Source: Azospirillum halopraeferens DSM 3675 (lineage in GTDB: Bacteria > Pseudomonadota > Alphaproteobacteria > Azospirillales > Azospirillaceae). From it: a stretch of DNA of 64,000 bases. The stretch covers positions 62,001 to 126,000 of the forward strand of contig NZ_AUCF01000016.1 in NCBI RefSeq assembly GCF_000429625.1, read 5' to 3'. The position numbers and the translations under genes were made by a program. Shown in pieces: positions 17,597 to 26,046 of the stretch; the first letter of the stretch is position 1; each line of letters begins with the position of its first letter. The notes under the pieces are model-generated. The model searched no databases and was not told where the DNA came from. It saw nothing but the letters and a program-made list of their open reading frames with translations.

Positions 17597-18124
17597 ATGC
17601 AGAAGACGTTGTTCGCCGCTGCGTTCGCCGCGGCGCTTTCGCTCTCCGGCCCGCTCGCGGCCGCCGGCATCACCGCGGACGAGGTCGCGGCGGCGCAGAA
17701 GATCTGGGCCGAGGGAATCGTCGCCATCGGCGCGGCGCACACCGGCGGCCAGGACTACAAGTCGGCCGCGATCCGTCACATCGACACCCTCTACGCCTAC
17801 GATTCCGGCCCTGTCCTGTTCAAGCCGACCAAGGCGGCGGTTGACCAGTTCCGCGAGACCAAGCAGCAGGCGCTCGACTACTTCATCGGCGCCGCCGGCA
17901 CCGAGGACACCGGCTTCGCCATCACCCCGTGGACCGCGGTGCGCTTCGAGAACCACGGGATCGCCACGGTCGGTGACGGCGCCGTCGCCATGGGGAACTA
18001 CTACTTCACCGACACGGCCGGCACGGAAACCAAGGTTGAGTACACCTTCGGCTACATCCGCGACGCCAACGGGGCGCTGCGCATCAACGTCCACCATTCC
18101 TCGCTGCCCTACCCCAAGCCCTGA
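17597..18124 (+). CDS. Secreted SnoaL/NTF2-like protein of unknown function
   Basis: 175 residues with a signal peptide (MQKTLFAAAFAAALSLSGPLAAAG). The remainder looks like a CaMKII-association/SnoaL-like NTF2 fold: a helical AAQKIWAEGIVAIGAAH opening, IRHIDTLYAYDSGPVLFKPTKAA, then beta strands TAVRFENHGIATVGDGAVAMGNYYFTD and VEYTFGYIRDANGALRINVHHSSLP. Proteins of this type are exported and single-domain, with no known reaction. ATG 17597 follows GGAGGAGACACAG. No operon partner. The family call rests on pattern only. Confidence 0.7.
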   Translation: MQKTLFAAAFAAALSLSGPLAAAGITADEVAAAQKIWAEGIVAIGAAHTGGQDYKSAAIRHIDTLYAYDSGPVLFKPTKAAVDQFRETKQQALDYFIGAAGTEDTGFAITPWTAVRFENHGIATVGDGAVAMGNYYFTDTAGTETKVEYTFGYIRDANGALRINVHHSSLPYPKP

Positions 18125-18480
18125 TCGCCCGGCGCGGCGGAGGCGGCGCGGTCCGCCTCCGTCACGCTTCGACACCGCGGTCTGCCGCTCGACTGCTCCC
18201 CGCATAGACTCCCGCAAGCGTTCCGTCACCTCTGCGCCGGATTCAGCGTGCTCGCGTTCGGGCGCGACAATTCGCGTTTCATGCGGTTGAGGAAATGAAC
18301 GCCACATCGCAGCGCGTGATACGGCTTCCGGCAGATCCGTAGGATCTGCCGGAAGCCGTCGAACCCGACAGATGAAGGCCGCAGGCCTTCATTGAAAGGG
18401 GCATACGGGTGAAGCCTTCAGGCGGAAACCGTATGACACGGATGTGGCGACGATTCCCTGATCGAACAATGGAGGTTGAC
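18125..18480. other. Intergenic region with dispersed element
   Basis: 356 bp. The first 190 bp show no signal. The rest is dispersed element copy 1 (18316-18438) and the ribosome site of the small gene at 18481. Confidence 0.6.
18316..18438 (+). repeat. Three-hairpin dispersed element, subfamily 2, copy 1
   Basis: About 123 bp made of three inverted repeats. The first has arms ACGGCTTCCGGCAGATCC and its complement around GTA. The core AACCCGACAGAT follows, then hairpin 2 GATGAAGGCC/GGCCTTCAT. The third pairs CATACGG with CCGTATG. Near-identical to 56749-56873. The core and layout are shared with the 18992, 43291 and 48755 copies, which carry different hairpin sequences. Confidence 0.85.
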
Positions 18481-18561
18481 ATGCCGCTTCTTCTCTGGCT
18501 GCTGGGCGTCCCCGGCATTATCGTCATTCTTCTCTGGATGACCGGGGTGATCGGATTCTGA
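18481..18561 (+). CDS. 26-residue hydrophobic membrane peptide
   Basis: A very small gene: 26 codons encoding an almost wholly hydrophobic peptide (opening MPLLLWLLGVPGIIVILLW) long enough for one membrane span. Support is a perfect GGAGG at 18471-18475 with 5 nt to the ATG, and the sharp hydrophobic composition. It may be a stress-type small membrane protein; no family is recognised. It lies just downstream of a dispersed element, with no partner gene. Confidence 0.6.
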   Translation: MPLLLWLLGVPGIIVILLWMTGVIGF

Positions 18562-19042
18562 GCCGGAGCGCCGGGGTGAGGTGACGTGGTGGACGGCCCT
18601 TCCGCCATGCCGGTGCGGTGACAAGCGGGTGCCGTCGATGACCGTCGATCAGTGGGTCTGAACCGGGCCGGGACCGTTTCCCGGGTCCGTGGGATTGCCG
18701 CGGGCGGGAGCCTGACCTTGCCGCCGGGCAACGCCTCCCATAGGCGCAGGGTCGTGCCGCCTGCGCGTTGCGCCGACACGACAGACGGTCTCTATCGGCT
18801 TGGGCGCGTCGTTTCCGATGTGAGCGGCGCGCCCGCTGCTGACGGCGTCTTCGCCGATGCGACCACGCGAGAGCGCGGGGCGACGAACCGGTGGTACCGA
18901 CGGCGGATCTCCGGCACGCCCGGGGGCAGACGCCCGGTGGCCAGGTCCAGCTTCTGTTATGACAAATTCAATTTCCGATTGGGTTCCAATACAGCCGGAA
19001 AACGTTCCGTTCCATTGGTTTCCGGCCGCAAGACTCGACAGA
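18562..19042. other. Gene-poor stretch
   Basis: About 480 bp with frames open by composition only, none with a ribosome site and coherent protein. The last 50 bp belong to dispersed element copy 2. Confidence 0.5.
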
Positions 19043-19108
19043 TCAATGCTTTGCATTGATCGAGAGGGACGGATCGACGGCATCATTCCGATGCCGTCGG
19101 TATGATCC
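18992..19108 (+). repeat. Three-hairpin dispersed element, subfamily 1, copy 1
   Basis: Three inverted repeats in order: CCGGAAA/TTTCCGG around ACGTTCCGTTCCATTGG, then GATCAATGC-TTT-GCATTGATC, then ACGGCATCA/GATGCCGT. The core before hairpin 2 is CGACAGAT. It matches the reverse complement of 43291-43404 closely and the first two thirds of 48755-48845. Its right half forms the 3' end of the minus-strand acyltransferase gene. Confidence 0.85.
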
Positions 19109-20164
19109 TGAGAATGAAGAAGTCTTGCGATGCAGAAAGTGGATGATGGGGCGCTCGTAGAGTTTGTGGTACATCACACTTGCGAGGATGCCGGTGATGA
19201 TGACAGCGGAAGCCGTCATGGCCCATTCTGTCGTGGGGTTGAAACCGGCCGTGTGCCGGTTGATGGCCGGAACCGCCCGGAACATCACCGAAATCAGCGG
19301 CAGGTGAATGAGGTAGATGGCATAGCTTGCATCGCCGAGCAGCAGGAGCAGACGCGGTACGTTGAGAGCGCCCGTTTTTTCCAGATAGCAGCCGCCCAAC
19401 AGTATCAGAGAGAAGGGGATCGCGAAGAGCCAGCGGTGTTTGCCCACATCGTACGATAGGATCATTGCAAGGCTGATCACGCCCCCCAGAAGCAGGGAGG
19501 CCGCAACAGCGGGGCCGACGTTTAACCTCCGCCATACACACGCGCAGATCAGTCCAAAGGCGAACTCCAAATTGATGGTGGCGAGAAATCTGTAGAAAAT
19601 CAGGTTCCCGGTCAGACCCGGGGAAAAAACCGCGTTTGCCGCTATGACAACCACCCAAGCACCAATGACGGCTATGAAAAATCTCCTCGATATGAAATAT
19701 GTCAAAAATATCAAGTAAAACACCATCTCGTGGATCAGCGTCCACGCAACAATCAATGATGTCGGATATAGCGATGGGATCAGAAGAAAAGTAGACAGAG
19801 CTCCAATATTGTCCTTTGGGTAATTTCCTATGTTAGGATTTACGTAATAAATAAAGAAAGCGGTCGCTGCTATCGGCAGATATGGAGGGTATATGCGAAT
19901 TATTCTTTTAAAAGAAAACGAAACAAGGCTTGAAACCCCAGACTTATCATCATAGTGCGCGTTCAGAATAACAAATCCAGAAATCACGAAGAAAAAATCT
20001 ACACCGATATACCCCACAGACGATACAGATTCAAACCAATAAGGGTAAATATTACTGTAGTACGACACGGAGAAAAAGAATATGTGATATACCATAACAG
20101 AAAAAGCAGAAAACGCCCTACTAATCTGAATAAATTCTATCTTTTCTGAATGCTCAGGGCACAT
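19043..20164 (-). CDS. Acyltransferase 3 family (OafA/YrhL-like) membrane protein
   Basis: 373 residues with about ten membrane spans. It has the acyltransferase-3 opening (RAFSAFSVMVYHIFFF with the catalytic-type His, then VGYIGVDFFFVISGFVI) and the ending LIHLPLISVMFRAVP. It would O-acylate a surface polysaccharide from the inner membrane. By eye its base composition is far more AT-rich than all neighbours, which signals recent transfer. The last about 20 codons (from SGSYRRHRNDAVD on) are read from the dispersed element, so the native C-terminus has probably been replaced. No polysaccharide genes adjoin it. Confidence 0.88.
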   Translation of the reverse strand: MCPEHSEKIEFIQISRAFSAFSVMVYHIFFFSVSYYSNIYPYWFESVSSVGYIGVDFFFVISGFVILNAHYDDKSGVSSLVSFSFKRIIRIYPPYLPIAATAFFIYYVNPNIGNYPKDNIGALSTFLLIPSLYPTSLIVAWTLIHEMVFYLIFLTYFISRRFFIAVIGAWVVVIAANAVFSPGLTGNLIFYRFLATINLEFAFGLICACVWRRLNVGPAVAASLLLGGVISLAMILSYDVGKHRWLFAIPFSLILLGGCYLEKTGALNVPRLLLLLGDASYAIYLIHLPLISVMFRAVPAINRHTAGFNPTTEWAMTASAVIITGILASVMYHKLYERPIIHFLHRKTSSFSGSYRRHRNDAVDPSLSINAKH

Positions 20165-20293
20165 ATCCGATCCATAAAGTCAACAATTCGTATGATATCA
20201 TAAATTTCCTTACCGGAAACTTGTCGTTCCTCGTTTGCGCAAATCTTGTCCCACTTAAGGATTCCCGAGGAAATTGTGACCTAGAATTCGCAT

Positions 20294-20375
20294 CGGCATG
20301 ATACCGTTCGACAACCGGCACGAATGACCGCTTCGTCGGAAAAGCAGGCTTGCCATGGCGAACGGTATCATGCCG
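20294..20375. repeat. 17-bp perfect inverted repeat with 48-bp spacer
   Basis: CGGCATGATACCGTTCG at 20294-20310 and its exact reverse complement at 20359-20375. It sits at the junction between the AT-rich acyltransferase region and normal high-GC DNA. It could be ends of a tiny mobile element or a regulatory stem. No gene lies between the arms. Confidence 0.75.
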
Positions 20376-20452
20376 TCCGGGGCGTCGATACGGGCGTCGT
20401 CATCGCGACCGTGCCATAAGTCCGGTCAGAGGGCGACGCGGCCGCCGCCGCC

Positions 20453-21436
20453 TCAGCGCTTGCGCGCCGCGGCCAGCGGCAGGATGGCGCGGTGGACCAG
20501 GAGGATCAGCAGCACCCCCGGGATCAGGCCGAACAGGCCCGATCCCACGGCGCCGACCAGCCATTCCGCCGCCGCCGCCGGGCCGGGAGACACCGCGCCG
20601 GCGACCGCATGGCCGACGGCCGCCGCGGCGTCGTGGATGGCGTGGCCGATGCCGGTCACCCCGTACTCCTCCAGCCCGTGCACGATGATGCCGCCGCCGA
20701 CCCACAGCATGGCGGCGGTGCCGACGACGCTGAGCACCCTGAGGAAAGGGGGCATGCCCAGCACCAGCCCGCGGCCCAGCGCCCGGACGGCGGGCCGGCG
20801 GTTGCCGGCCAGCACCACGCCCGCGTCGTCCGCCTTCACGATCACCGCCACCGCGGCGTATACCAGCAATGTGATGCCGACGCCCACCACCGCCAGGATC
20901 AGCGCCCGGTTCCAGAACGACGAGGTCTCGGCGGCGACGGCCGCCAGCGTGATCGCCATGATCTCGGCCGACAGGATCAGGTCGGTGCGGATGGCGCCGC
21001 GGACCTTCTCCTCCTCCAGTTGGCGGGCGTCAACGGCGGTCGCCGGCAGGACGCCGCCGGGGCCGTGGTGCTCCGCGTGGGGCCACAGCGCCTCGTACGC
21101 CTTCTCCGCCCCTTCGTAGCAGAGATAGGCGCCGCCCAGCATCAGCAGGGGCGTGATCGCCCACGGTGCGACGAGGCTGAGCAGCAGGGCCGCCGGCAGC
21201 AGGAACAGCAACTTGTTCCGCAGGGAGCCCATGGCGATGCGGGCGATGATCGGCAACTCGCGGTCGGCGGAGAACCCGACCACGTAGCGGGGCGTGACGG
21301 CCGCGTCGTCCACCACCACCCCCGCCGCCTTGACGCCCGCCCGGGTCGCTTGCGCCGCCACGTCGTCCAGGGACGCGGCGGCGACCTTCGCCAGGCCGAC
21401 GACGTCGTCGACCAGCGCGATCAGCCCGGTGCTCAC
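20453..21436 (-). CDS. DUF808 (YedI-like) inner-membrane protein
   Basis: 327 residues. It opens with the DUF808 signature (GLIALVDDVVGLAKVAAASLDDVAAQA), followed by KAAGVVVDDAAVTPRYVVGFSADRELPII and about eight membrane spans, including PLLMLGGAYLCYEGAEKAYE. Members are polytopic inner-membrane proteins of unknown function. The start is GTG at 21436. Divergent from hupT; single gene. Confidence 0.9.
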   Translation of the reverse strand: MSTGLIALVDDVVGLAKVAAASLDDVAAQATRAGVKAAGVVVDDAAVTPRYVVGFSADRELPIIARIAMGSLRNKLLFLLPAALLLSLVAPWAITPLLMLGGAYLCYEGAEKAYEALWPHAEHHGPGGVLPATAVDARQLEEEKVRGAIRTDLILSAEIMAITLAAVAAETSSFWNRALILAVVGVGITLLVYAAVAVIVKADDAGVVLAGNRRPAVRALGRGLVLGMPPFLRVLSVVGTAAMLWVGGGIIVHGLEEYGVTGIGHAIHDAAAAVGHAVAGAVSPGPAAAAEWLVGAVGSGLFGLIPGVLLILLVHRAILPLAAARKR

Positions 21437-21648
21437 GCCGCCCGCCCCGCCGTGCGGCGGCTGTGGCTGTGGCTGCGGCGGTGCGCGGATCGGCCCATGC
21501 TGTCCTCACCCGTTCGGTTGCGTGACGGGAACAGTGTAAGCTGCTGCACGTTCCGGCCGCTACATCCGTCCTGCGGCGGCACGGTCGACCCGCGGCGCCG
21601 GGGCGTGCTAGGCTGCCCGCCCGACGGCTTGCAGCGGAACGCGTGCCC

Positions 21649-23046
21649 ATGGGCAGAAACCACCGGAGCGACCGCGGGGCATCGCCCGACACCGACGCGC
21701 CCGCGCTGTCCCAGTCCTACCCGATCCCCGGCATGCTTTCCGACGCCGAGGCGGAGAGCGCGTGGATCGACGTCATCCGCAAGATGGACGAGACCTACGC
21801 AAACCTCGTCTCGCAACAAGTGGAGCTGGAGCGCAAGAACGCCGAACTGGAGGAGGCACAGGCCTTCATCGCCAGCGTGCTGGGTGCCATGACCGACGTG
21901 CTGATCGCCTGCGACCGCGAGGGGCGGATCGAGCAGACCAACGCGGCGGCGGAGCGCGCCCTGGGCTATCCCGGGCGGGAGCTGGCGGGGCGCAACCTGC
22001 GGGACTTCATCGACCCCGCCTCCCGCGCCGCCTACACCGCCCTGTGCGCCGCCGCCCTGCGGCGGGAGGAGGCCACGGATGCGGAGCTGAGCCTGCGTTC
22101 CCCCACCGGGCCGTTCCCGGTGGCGGTCAACTCCACCGTGCGCTACGACCAGCGCGGCCGCGCCATCGGGGCGGTGCTGGTGGGCCGCCCGGTGGGTGAA
22201 TTGCGGCGCGCCTACCGCGACCTCGCCGCCGCCCACGAGGGGCTGAAGCAGACCCAGCAGCAGCTCGTCCATTCCGAGAAGATGGCCTCGCTCGGCCGCC
22301 TTGTCGCCGGCGTGGCGCACGAACTGAACAACCCCATTTCCTTCGTCTACGGCAACGCCCACGCCCTGTGCCGCTACGTCGACCGGCTGACCGCCTATCT
22401 CGACCGGGTGGAGGCGGGGGACGGCCCGGCGGCGCTGGCGGCCCGGCGGGCGGAGCTGCGCATCGACCGTGCGCGCGCCGACCTGCCGGCCACCCTGGAC
22501 GGCATGCTGGAGGGCACCGAGCGGGTGCGCGACATCGTCGCCGAGCTGCGGCGCTTCTCGTCGGAACAGAAGCACGCGGCCGAGCGCGTCGACCTCACCG
22601 CCCTGCTGCGCTCGGCCGTCAACTGGGTGGCCAAGGCGCAGATGGCCGACATCGCCGTCACCTTCGATCTGCCGGAGCGGCTGGAGGTCACCGGCCACCC
22701 CGGCCATCTCCACCAGGTCGCCATGAACCTGGTGCAGAACGCCATCGACGCCATGCAGGAGGTGCCCGCCCGGCGGCTGGAGCTGGCGGGCGGGCTCCAC
22801 GGCGACCGGGTGGCGGTGACCATCCGCGACACCGGGCCGGGCATCGCCGCCGACGTGCTGGCGCGCGTCTTCGATCCCTTCTTCACGACCAAGCCGGTGG
22901 GCAAGGGCACCGGGCTCGGCCTGTCGATCAGCTACCAGCTCGTGCGCGAGCACGGCGGCACGCTTGCCGCCGGCAACCACCCCGGCGGCGGCGCCCTGTT
23001 CACCCTGACGCTGCCCGCCGCCGGACACCGGGAGGACCGGTCATGA
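21649..23046 (+). CDS. hupT: HupT-type hydrogen-sensing histidine kinase
   Basis: 465 residues. It opens with a short helical N-terminus, then a PAS domain (about 75-185, VLIACDREGRIEQTNAAAERALGYPG). The H-box is EKMASLGRLVAGVAHELNNPISF with phosphorylatable H224. The HATPase domain has N-box MNLVQNAIDAM, G1 DTGPGIAADVL and G2 GTGLGLSIS. No membrane segment: cytoplasmic. In Rhodobacter and Bradyrhizobium, HupT phosphorylates the response regulator HupR unless the HupUV sensor detects H2. The gene overlaps hupU by 4 bp. No hupR or structural hydrogenase genes are in the window. ATG 21649 is chosen over GTG 21643. Confidence 0.92.
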   Translation: MGRNHRSDRGASPDTDAPALSQSYPIPGMLSDAEAESAWIDVIRKMDETYANLVSQQVELERKNAELEEAQAFIASVLGAMTDVLIACDREGRIEQTNAAAERALGYPGRELAGRNLRDFIDPASRAAYTALCAAALRREEATDAELSLRSPTGPFPVAVNSTVRYDQRGRAIGAVLVGRPVGELRRAYRDLAAAHEGLKQTQQQLVHSEKMASLGRLVAGVAHELNNPISFVYGNAHALCRYVDRLTAYLDRVEAGDGPAALAARRAELRIDRARADLPATLDGMLEGTERVRDIVAELRRFSSEQKHAAERVDLTALLRSAVNWVAKAQMADIAVTFDLPERLEVTGHPGHLHQVAMNLVQNAIDAMQEVPARRLELAGGLHGDRVAVTIRDTGPGIAADVLARVFDPFFTTKPVGKGTGLGLSISYQLVREHGGTLAAGNHPGGGALFTLTLPAAGHREDRS

Positions 23047-24053
23047 CCCATCGTCCGCTGTCGGTGCTGTGGCTCCAGTCGGGGGGCTGCGGCGGCTGCA
23101 CCATGTCCATGCTGTGCGCCCAGTCGCCCGATCTGCCGACCCTGCTGGAGATCGCCGGCATCCGCCTGCTCTGGCACCCCAGCCTGTCGGAGGAGACGGG
23201 GGCGGAGGCGCTGGCCCTGCTGGACGCCGTGCGCACGGGGCGGGAGCCCCTGGACGTGCTGTGCGTCGAGGGCTCGCTGCTGCGCGGCCCCAACGGCACC
23301 GGGCGCTTCCACGTGCTGGCCGGCACCGGGCGCCCCACCATCGACTGGGTGCGCGAGCTGGCCGGGCAGGCGCGGCACGTGGTGGCGGTGGGCACCTGCG
23401 CCGCCTTCGGCGGCATCACCGCCGGCGGGCTCAACGTGGCCGACGCCTGCGGCCTGCAGTACGAGGGAACGCGGCGCGGCGGCGCCCTGGCGGCGGACTT
23501 CCGGTCGCGCTCCGGGCTGCCGGTGATCAACGTGGCGGGCTGCCCCACCCACCCCAACTGGGTGACCGAGACGCTGATGCTGCTGGCCGGGGACGCCCTG
23601 GGGGCGGACGGGCTGGACGCCTTCCAGCGGCCGCGCTTCTACGCCGACCACCTGGTCCACCACGGCTGCACCCGCAACGAGTACTACGAGTACAAGGCCA
23701 GCGCCGAGAAGCACTCCGACCTCGGCTGCATGATGGAACACATGGGCTGTCTCGGCACCCGGGCCCACGCGGACTGCAACACCCGCCCGTGGAACGGCGA
23801 GGGGTCGTGCACCCGCGGCGGCTACGCCTGCATCAACTGCACCGCCCCCGGCTTCGAGGAGCCGGGGCATCCCTTCGAGCGCACCCCCACCTTCGCCGGC
23901 ATCCCCGTCGGCCTGCCCACCGACATGCCCAAGGCGTGGTTCGTGGCGCTGGCCTCGCTCGCCAAGGCGGCGACGCCGGAACGGGTGCGCCGCAACGCCG
24001 CCGCGGACCGCATCGTCGTGCCGCCGTCGATCCGCAGCACCAACAAGGGCTGA
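23043..24053 (+). CDS. hupU: Regulatory [NiFe] hydrogenase small subunit HupU
   Basis: 336 residues. FeS-cluster cysteines: proximal CGGC at 16-19, VGTCAAFGG and NVAGCPTHPNW; then the HHGCTR, MGCLGT and CNTRPWNGEGSC patterns of small subunits. It lacks the twin-arginine signal of respiratory uptake hydrogenases, which marks a cytoplasmic sensory (group 2b, HupU/HoxB) protein. It forms the H2 sensor with HupV and transmits to HupT. It overlaps hupT by ATGA and ends 3 bp before hupV. Confidence 0.95.
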   Translation: MTHRPLSVLWLQSGGCGGCTMSMLCAQSPDLPTLLEIAGIRLLWHPSLSEETGAEALALLDAVRTGREPLDVLCVEGSLLRGPNGTGRFHVLAGTGRPTIDWVRELAGQARHVVAVGTCAAFGGITAGGLNVADACGLQYEGTRRGGALAADFRSRSGLPVINVAGCPTHPNWVTETLMLLAGDALGADGLDAFQRPRFYADHLVHHGCTRNEYYEYKASAEKHSDLGCMMEHMGCLGTRAHADCNTRPWNGEGSCTRGGYACINCTAPGFEEPGHPFERTPTFAGIPVGLPTDMPKAWFVALASLAKAATPERVRRNAAADRIVVPPSIRSTNKG

Positions 24054-24056
24054 GGC

Positions 24057-25550
24057 GTGGAACCGAAGAACGCGGAAGCGAAGGACGGGGCCCCGACGCG
24101 CCTGATCGTCGGCCCCTTCAACCGGGTCGAGGGCGACCTGGAGGTGCGGCTGGAGGTGGCCGACGGCGCCGTCGCCGCGGCCTACGTCAACGCCCCCCTG
24201 TTCCGCGGCTTCGAGCGCATCCTGGAGGGCCGCGCGCCCGGGGACGCGCTGGTGGTGGCACCGCGCATCTGCGGCATCTGCTCGGTCTCCCAGAGCCACG
24301 CAGCGGCCCTGGCGCTGGCGGCGGCGCAGGGGCCGGGGGCGGGAATGCCCGTCAACGGGCTGCTCGCCACCAACCTGATGACCGCCACCGAGAACGTGGC
24401 CGACCACCTCACCCACTTCCACCTGTTCTTCATGCCCGACTTCGCGCGCGCACCCTACGCCGGCCGGCCCTGGTTCGCCGCCGCCGAGGCGCGCTTCAAG
24501 GCGGCCACCGGCAGCGCCGTGCGCGCCGCCATCGCGGCCCGGGCGGAGCTGTTCCACGTGCTGGGGCTGATGGGCGGCAAGTGGCCGCACACCCTGACGC
24601 TGCGGCCGGGCGGCGTGGCGCGGGCGCTGGACGGCCGGGACCGCGTGCGCCTGATGGCCATCCTCGCGGCCTTCCGCCGCTTCCTGGAAACCTCCCTGTT
24701 CGGCGCCCGCCTGGAAGCGGTGGCTGAGCTGGCCGGGACCGACGATCTGGAGCGCTGGCGGACCGCCGGCCCGCCCGGCGACTTCCGCCTGTTCATGGAG
24801 ATCGCCGCCGACCTGGGGCTGGAGCGGCTGGGGCGTGCCTACGACCGCTTCCTCAGCCATGGCGCCTACCCGCTGCCCGGCGGCGGCCATCTCTACGCCC
24901 GCGGCACCGTGGCCGACGGCCGCTCCGCCCCCTTCGACCCCGCGGCGGTGGCCGAGCACCACCGCTACAGCCGCATGGCCGGGCAGGACCGGCCGCACCC
25001 GCCCTTCGCCGGCTCGACCGAGCCGATCGGCGACCCCGACGACGACGGCTACACCTGGTGCAAGGCGCCGCGCCTGGACGGCCGCCCCTACGAGACCGGC
25101 GCCGTCGCCCGCCAGATGACGGACGGCCACCCGCTGGTGCGCGCGCTGGTGGCCCGCGACGGTGCCGGCGTGACCGCCCGCGTCGTCGCCCGCCTGCTGG
25201 AGCTGGCCCGCACCACCGTGGCGATGGAGGGCTGGGCCCGCACCCTCGACCCCGCCGGCCCCTGGTGCAGCGAAGGCGCCCTCCCCGACACCGCCCGCGC
25301 CGTCGGCCTGACCGAGGCGGCGCGCGGCGCGCTCGGCCACTGGCTGCGGATCGAGCGCGGCCGCATCGCCGGCTATCAGATCATCGCCCCCACCACCTGG
25401 AACTTCTCGCCCCGCGACCTGAACGGCGTTCCCGGCCCGCTGGAGGCCGCCCTGGTCGGCGCCCCCGTCCACCCCGGCGAAACCACCCCGCTGGCGGTGC
25501 AGCACGTGGTGCGCTCGTTCGACCCCTGCATGGTGTGCACCGTGCATTGA
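24057..25550 (+). CDS. hupV: Regulatory [NiFe] hydrogenase large subunit HupV
   Basis: 497 residues from GTG 24057. It has the nickel ligands RICGICSVSQS (C72, C75) and the C-terminal DPCMVCTVH (C491, C494). The protein ends exactly at that His, so there is no cleavable C-terminal peptide. This is the hallmark of HupV/HoxC sensory hydrogenases, which mature without an endopeptidase. The EGD motif (RVEGDLEV, 23-30) is present. It binds H2 and signals to HupT with low turnover. Last gene of the hupTUV operon; the next gene follows after about 240 bp. Confidence 0.95.
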   Translation: MEPKNAEAKDGAPTRLIVGPFNRVEGDLEVRLEVADGAVAAAYVNAPLFRGFERILEGRAPGDALVVAPRICGICSVSQSHAAALALAAAQGPGAGMPVNGLLATNLMTATENVADHLTHFHLFFMPDFARAPYAGRPWFAAAEARFKAATGSAVRAAIAARAELFHVLGLMGGKWPHTLTLRPGGVARALDGRDRVRLMAILAAFRRFLETSLFGARLEAVAELAGTDDLERWRTAGPPGDFRLFMEIAADLGLERLGRAYDRFLSHGAYPLPGGGHLYARGTVADGRSAPFDPAAVAEHHRYSRMAGQDRPHPPFAGSTEPIGDPDDDGYTWCKAPRLDGRPYETGAVARQMTDGHPLVRALVARDGAGVTARVVARLLELARTTVAMEGWARTLDPAGPWCSEGALPDTARAVGLTEAARGALGHWLRIERGRIAGYQIIAPTTWNFSPRDLNGVPGPLEAALVGAPVHPGETTPLAVQHVVRSFDPCMVCTVH

Positions 25551-25720
25551 CTTTAAGGGATTGTTTTCATTAATGCAGGCTTGCCGCGTTCGAAAAATTT
25601 CCGAAATTTGTTCGATATGGGTTCCGCATGCTGCGTCCGTGGACGGATACGGCCGCAAAGGGACAACGTGACCAGCCGGTCCTGTCCAACCTCCGCCACG
25701 CTCAGCACGTCCAGCGGACC

Positions 25721-25756
25721 CACAATTGATGTGTTGCAGTAGACACATCAATTGTG
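25721..25756. promoter_or_regulatory. Perfect inverted repeat, predicted operator of the DUF4160/DUF2442 pair
   Basis: Two 14-bp arms, CACAATTGATGTGT and its exact complement, separated by 8 bp, ending 32 bp before the DUF4160 start. The second gene of the pair carries a helix-turn-helix, so autoregulation through this site is expected, as in many toxin-antitoxin operons. Confidence 0.75.
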
Positions 25757-25788
25757 ATACGTTTGCGAGATCAAGGGCGTGGAACACC

Positions 25789-26046
25789 ATGGGCAAGCTG
25801 GCGACGATCGGGACGGTGCGAATCATCGTCCAGGGCCGCGACCACAACCCGCCTCACTTCCACGTCAAGGGACCGGGCGTCAACGCCCTGGTGCGCATCG
25901 ACCCCGTCGCCGTCCTTCGCGGCTCCGTGCCCTCCGGCCTGTGGGCCGAGATCGCCGCTTGGGCCGTCGCCAATCGCGCCACCCTGGTCGCCGAGTGGAC
26001 CCGCTGCAATCCCGAAGCCCCATCCGCTGAGAGGCAGGCGCCATGA
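25789..26046 (+). CDS. DUF4160 protein (toxin-like)
   Basis: 85 residues. It has the DUF4160 pattern: TVRIIVQGRDHNPPHFHVKGPGV with the conserved HNPPHFH metal-like motif, then an Ala-rich helix. DUF4160 genes are regularly paired with DUF2442 genes in modules resembling type II toxin-antitoxin systems, although the activity is unproven. The stop overlaps the start of the DUF2442-HTH gene by 4 bp, so translation is coupled. A perfect inverted repeat lies directly upstream. Confidence 0.85.
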   Translation: MGKLATIGTVRIIVQGRDHNPPHFHVKGPGVNALVRIDPVAVLRGSVPSGLWAEIAAWAVANRATLVAEWTRCNPEAPSAERQAP

